Positions 63,499 through 64,000 of a stretch of 64,000 bases of DNA are shown piece after piece; the first letter of the stretch is position 1, and each line of letters opens with the position of its first letter. The stretch spans positions 6,516,550 to 6,580,549 of the forward strand of contig CM042087.1 in assembly GCA_023512835.1 (NCBI GenBank), given 5' to 3'. The stretch is from Taxillus chinensis. Lineage: Eukaryota; Streptophyta; Magnoliopsida; Santalales; Loranthaceae. The notes under the pieces are model-generated. The model saw only the letters and a list, made by a program, of their open reading frames with translations. It was not told where the DNA came from and searched no databases. The position numbers were made by a program, and so were the translations under genes.

Positions 63499-64000
63499 TG
63501 TAAGGACCCGTACCTTGAGTTAGTCGTTTTACCTCCGGAGTAGAGTTTTTCTAGATTTTGACCTAGTAAATGGACTCCAATGAATTCACGTGCAAAAGGA
63601 AAGATGCTTAGAATGATGTCCTCTATCTACCACAGAAGTTTCAGGCCAAATGGACATGTATGTGAGGTGCACGTGATATGGGTCCAATTCACGTGCAAGT
63701 GTAATTGTCTTCTAAATGATGCAAGGAAGCTAGGGGTGAAGTTTGAGAGCATTTGGAGTCCATATGGAGGTGCACGTGAATTGGGAATTCACGTGCAAAT
63801 TGGCGTGCAGCCATATTTTTGCATGGTTCCCTTGGTTTTGTCATTCTAAGGAACTTTCTCCAAAGGACCATGTTGAAATTCCGAGTATTTTGGCCTATAT
63901 GGGTGCGGAAAGGTGGTAACTTGTGTGATCAAAACTACGTCGTTTTGATCCTGGGATTCACTTAATCAAAACTACGTCGTTTTGATGTTGTGTTGTCTAT
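63499..64000 (+). repeat. 5' LTR (or solo LTR) of element 8, partial
   Basis: TGTAAGGACCCGTACC onward, matching the element 3 LTR (reverse complement of 25500-25996) almost base for base, including GTAGTAAATGGACTCCAATG-type U3 sequence. Inverted CACGTG pairs lie near 63669-63697 and 63770-63800, and both ATCAAAAC...GTTTTGAT palindromes are present (63928-63949 and 63965-63986). The window ends just before the TATA box. Confidence 0.93.

Overview
This window is a block of nested retrotransposons from a flowering-plant nuclear genome, probably a eudicot with a large repeat-rich genome. I found no host gene, tRNA, rRNA or CRISPR. The plant origin rests on three points: Ty3/gypsy chromoviruses with a C-terminal chromodomain and a plant-type initiator-Met primer site (TGGTATCAGAGC); an Ogre/Tat-type element with an extra ORF ahead of gag and a TGGCGACT-like primer site; and LTR promoters rich in ACGT-core boxes. 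The species cannot be named from the sequence.

Layout from left to right. (1) 1-7681: element 1, minus, a Del/Tekay-like chromovirus cut by the window edge. (2) 7682-16416: element 2, minus, the 5' part of an Ogre/Tat-like element (LTR 14670-16416, primer site, ORF1 with a DUF7745-like domain, gag). A solo LTR of its own family (9502-12219, plus) sits in its gag. (3) 16417-about 23095: element E, plus, a non-autonomous-looking element with one gag-like ORF and a 3' LTR full of CGGAGTAAGG motifs. That LTR is split by a solo LTR (20962-22738) with a perfect 5-bp target duplication. (4) About 23260-46207: element 4, plus, an old chromovirus in three pieces. Element 3 (24297-33233, minus, duplication GGCGG) is inserted in its reverse transcriptase, and element 5 (34699-44133, plus, duplication ATATT) in its integrase. 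(5) 46208-60451: element 6, plus, a decayed chromovirus inserted in the 3' LTR of element 4. It is broken by an LTR-like insertion (46246-47761), a solo LTR (51404-53148) and an Ogre-family solo LTR (57685-60342). (6) 60452-61217: unassigned sequence. (7) 61218-63498: element 7, minus, 3' LTR plus chromodomain end. (8) 63499-64000: start of element 8, plus, which cuts element 7 and matches the element 3 LTR family.

The gag-pol frames are all broken by frameshifts and stops. Elements 3 and 5 keep paired, very similar LTRs and most catalytic motifs, so they look recent. Elements 4 and 6 carry many transition-type lesions, including loss of both RT catalytic aspartates in element 4.

The most interesting signals lie in the LTRs: a stem-loop in the transcribed leader with a compensatory C-G/T-A exchange between copies; inverted pairs of CACGTG boxes whose spacers change while the symmetry is kept; a palindromic ACGT box amplified to five copies just before a TATA box; an LTR pair sharing one deletion that removes the core promoter; and a promoter module shared with an otherwise unrelated LTR-like insertion.
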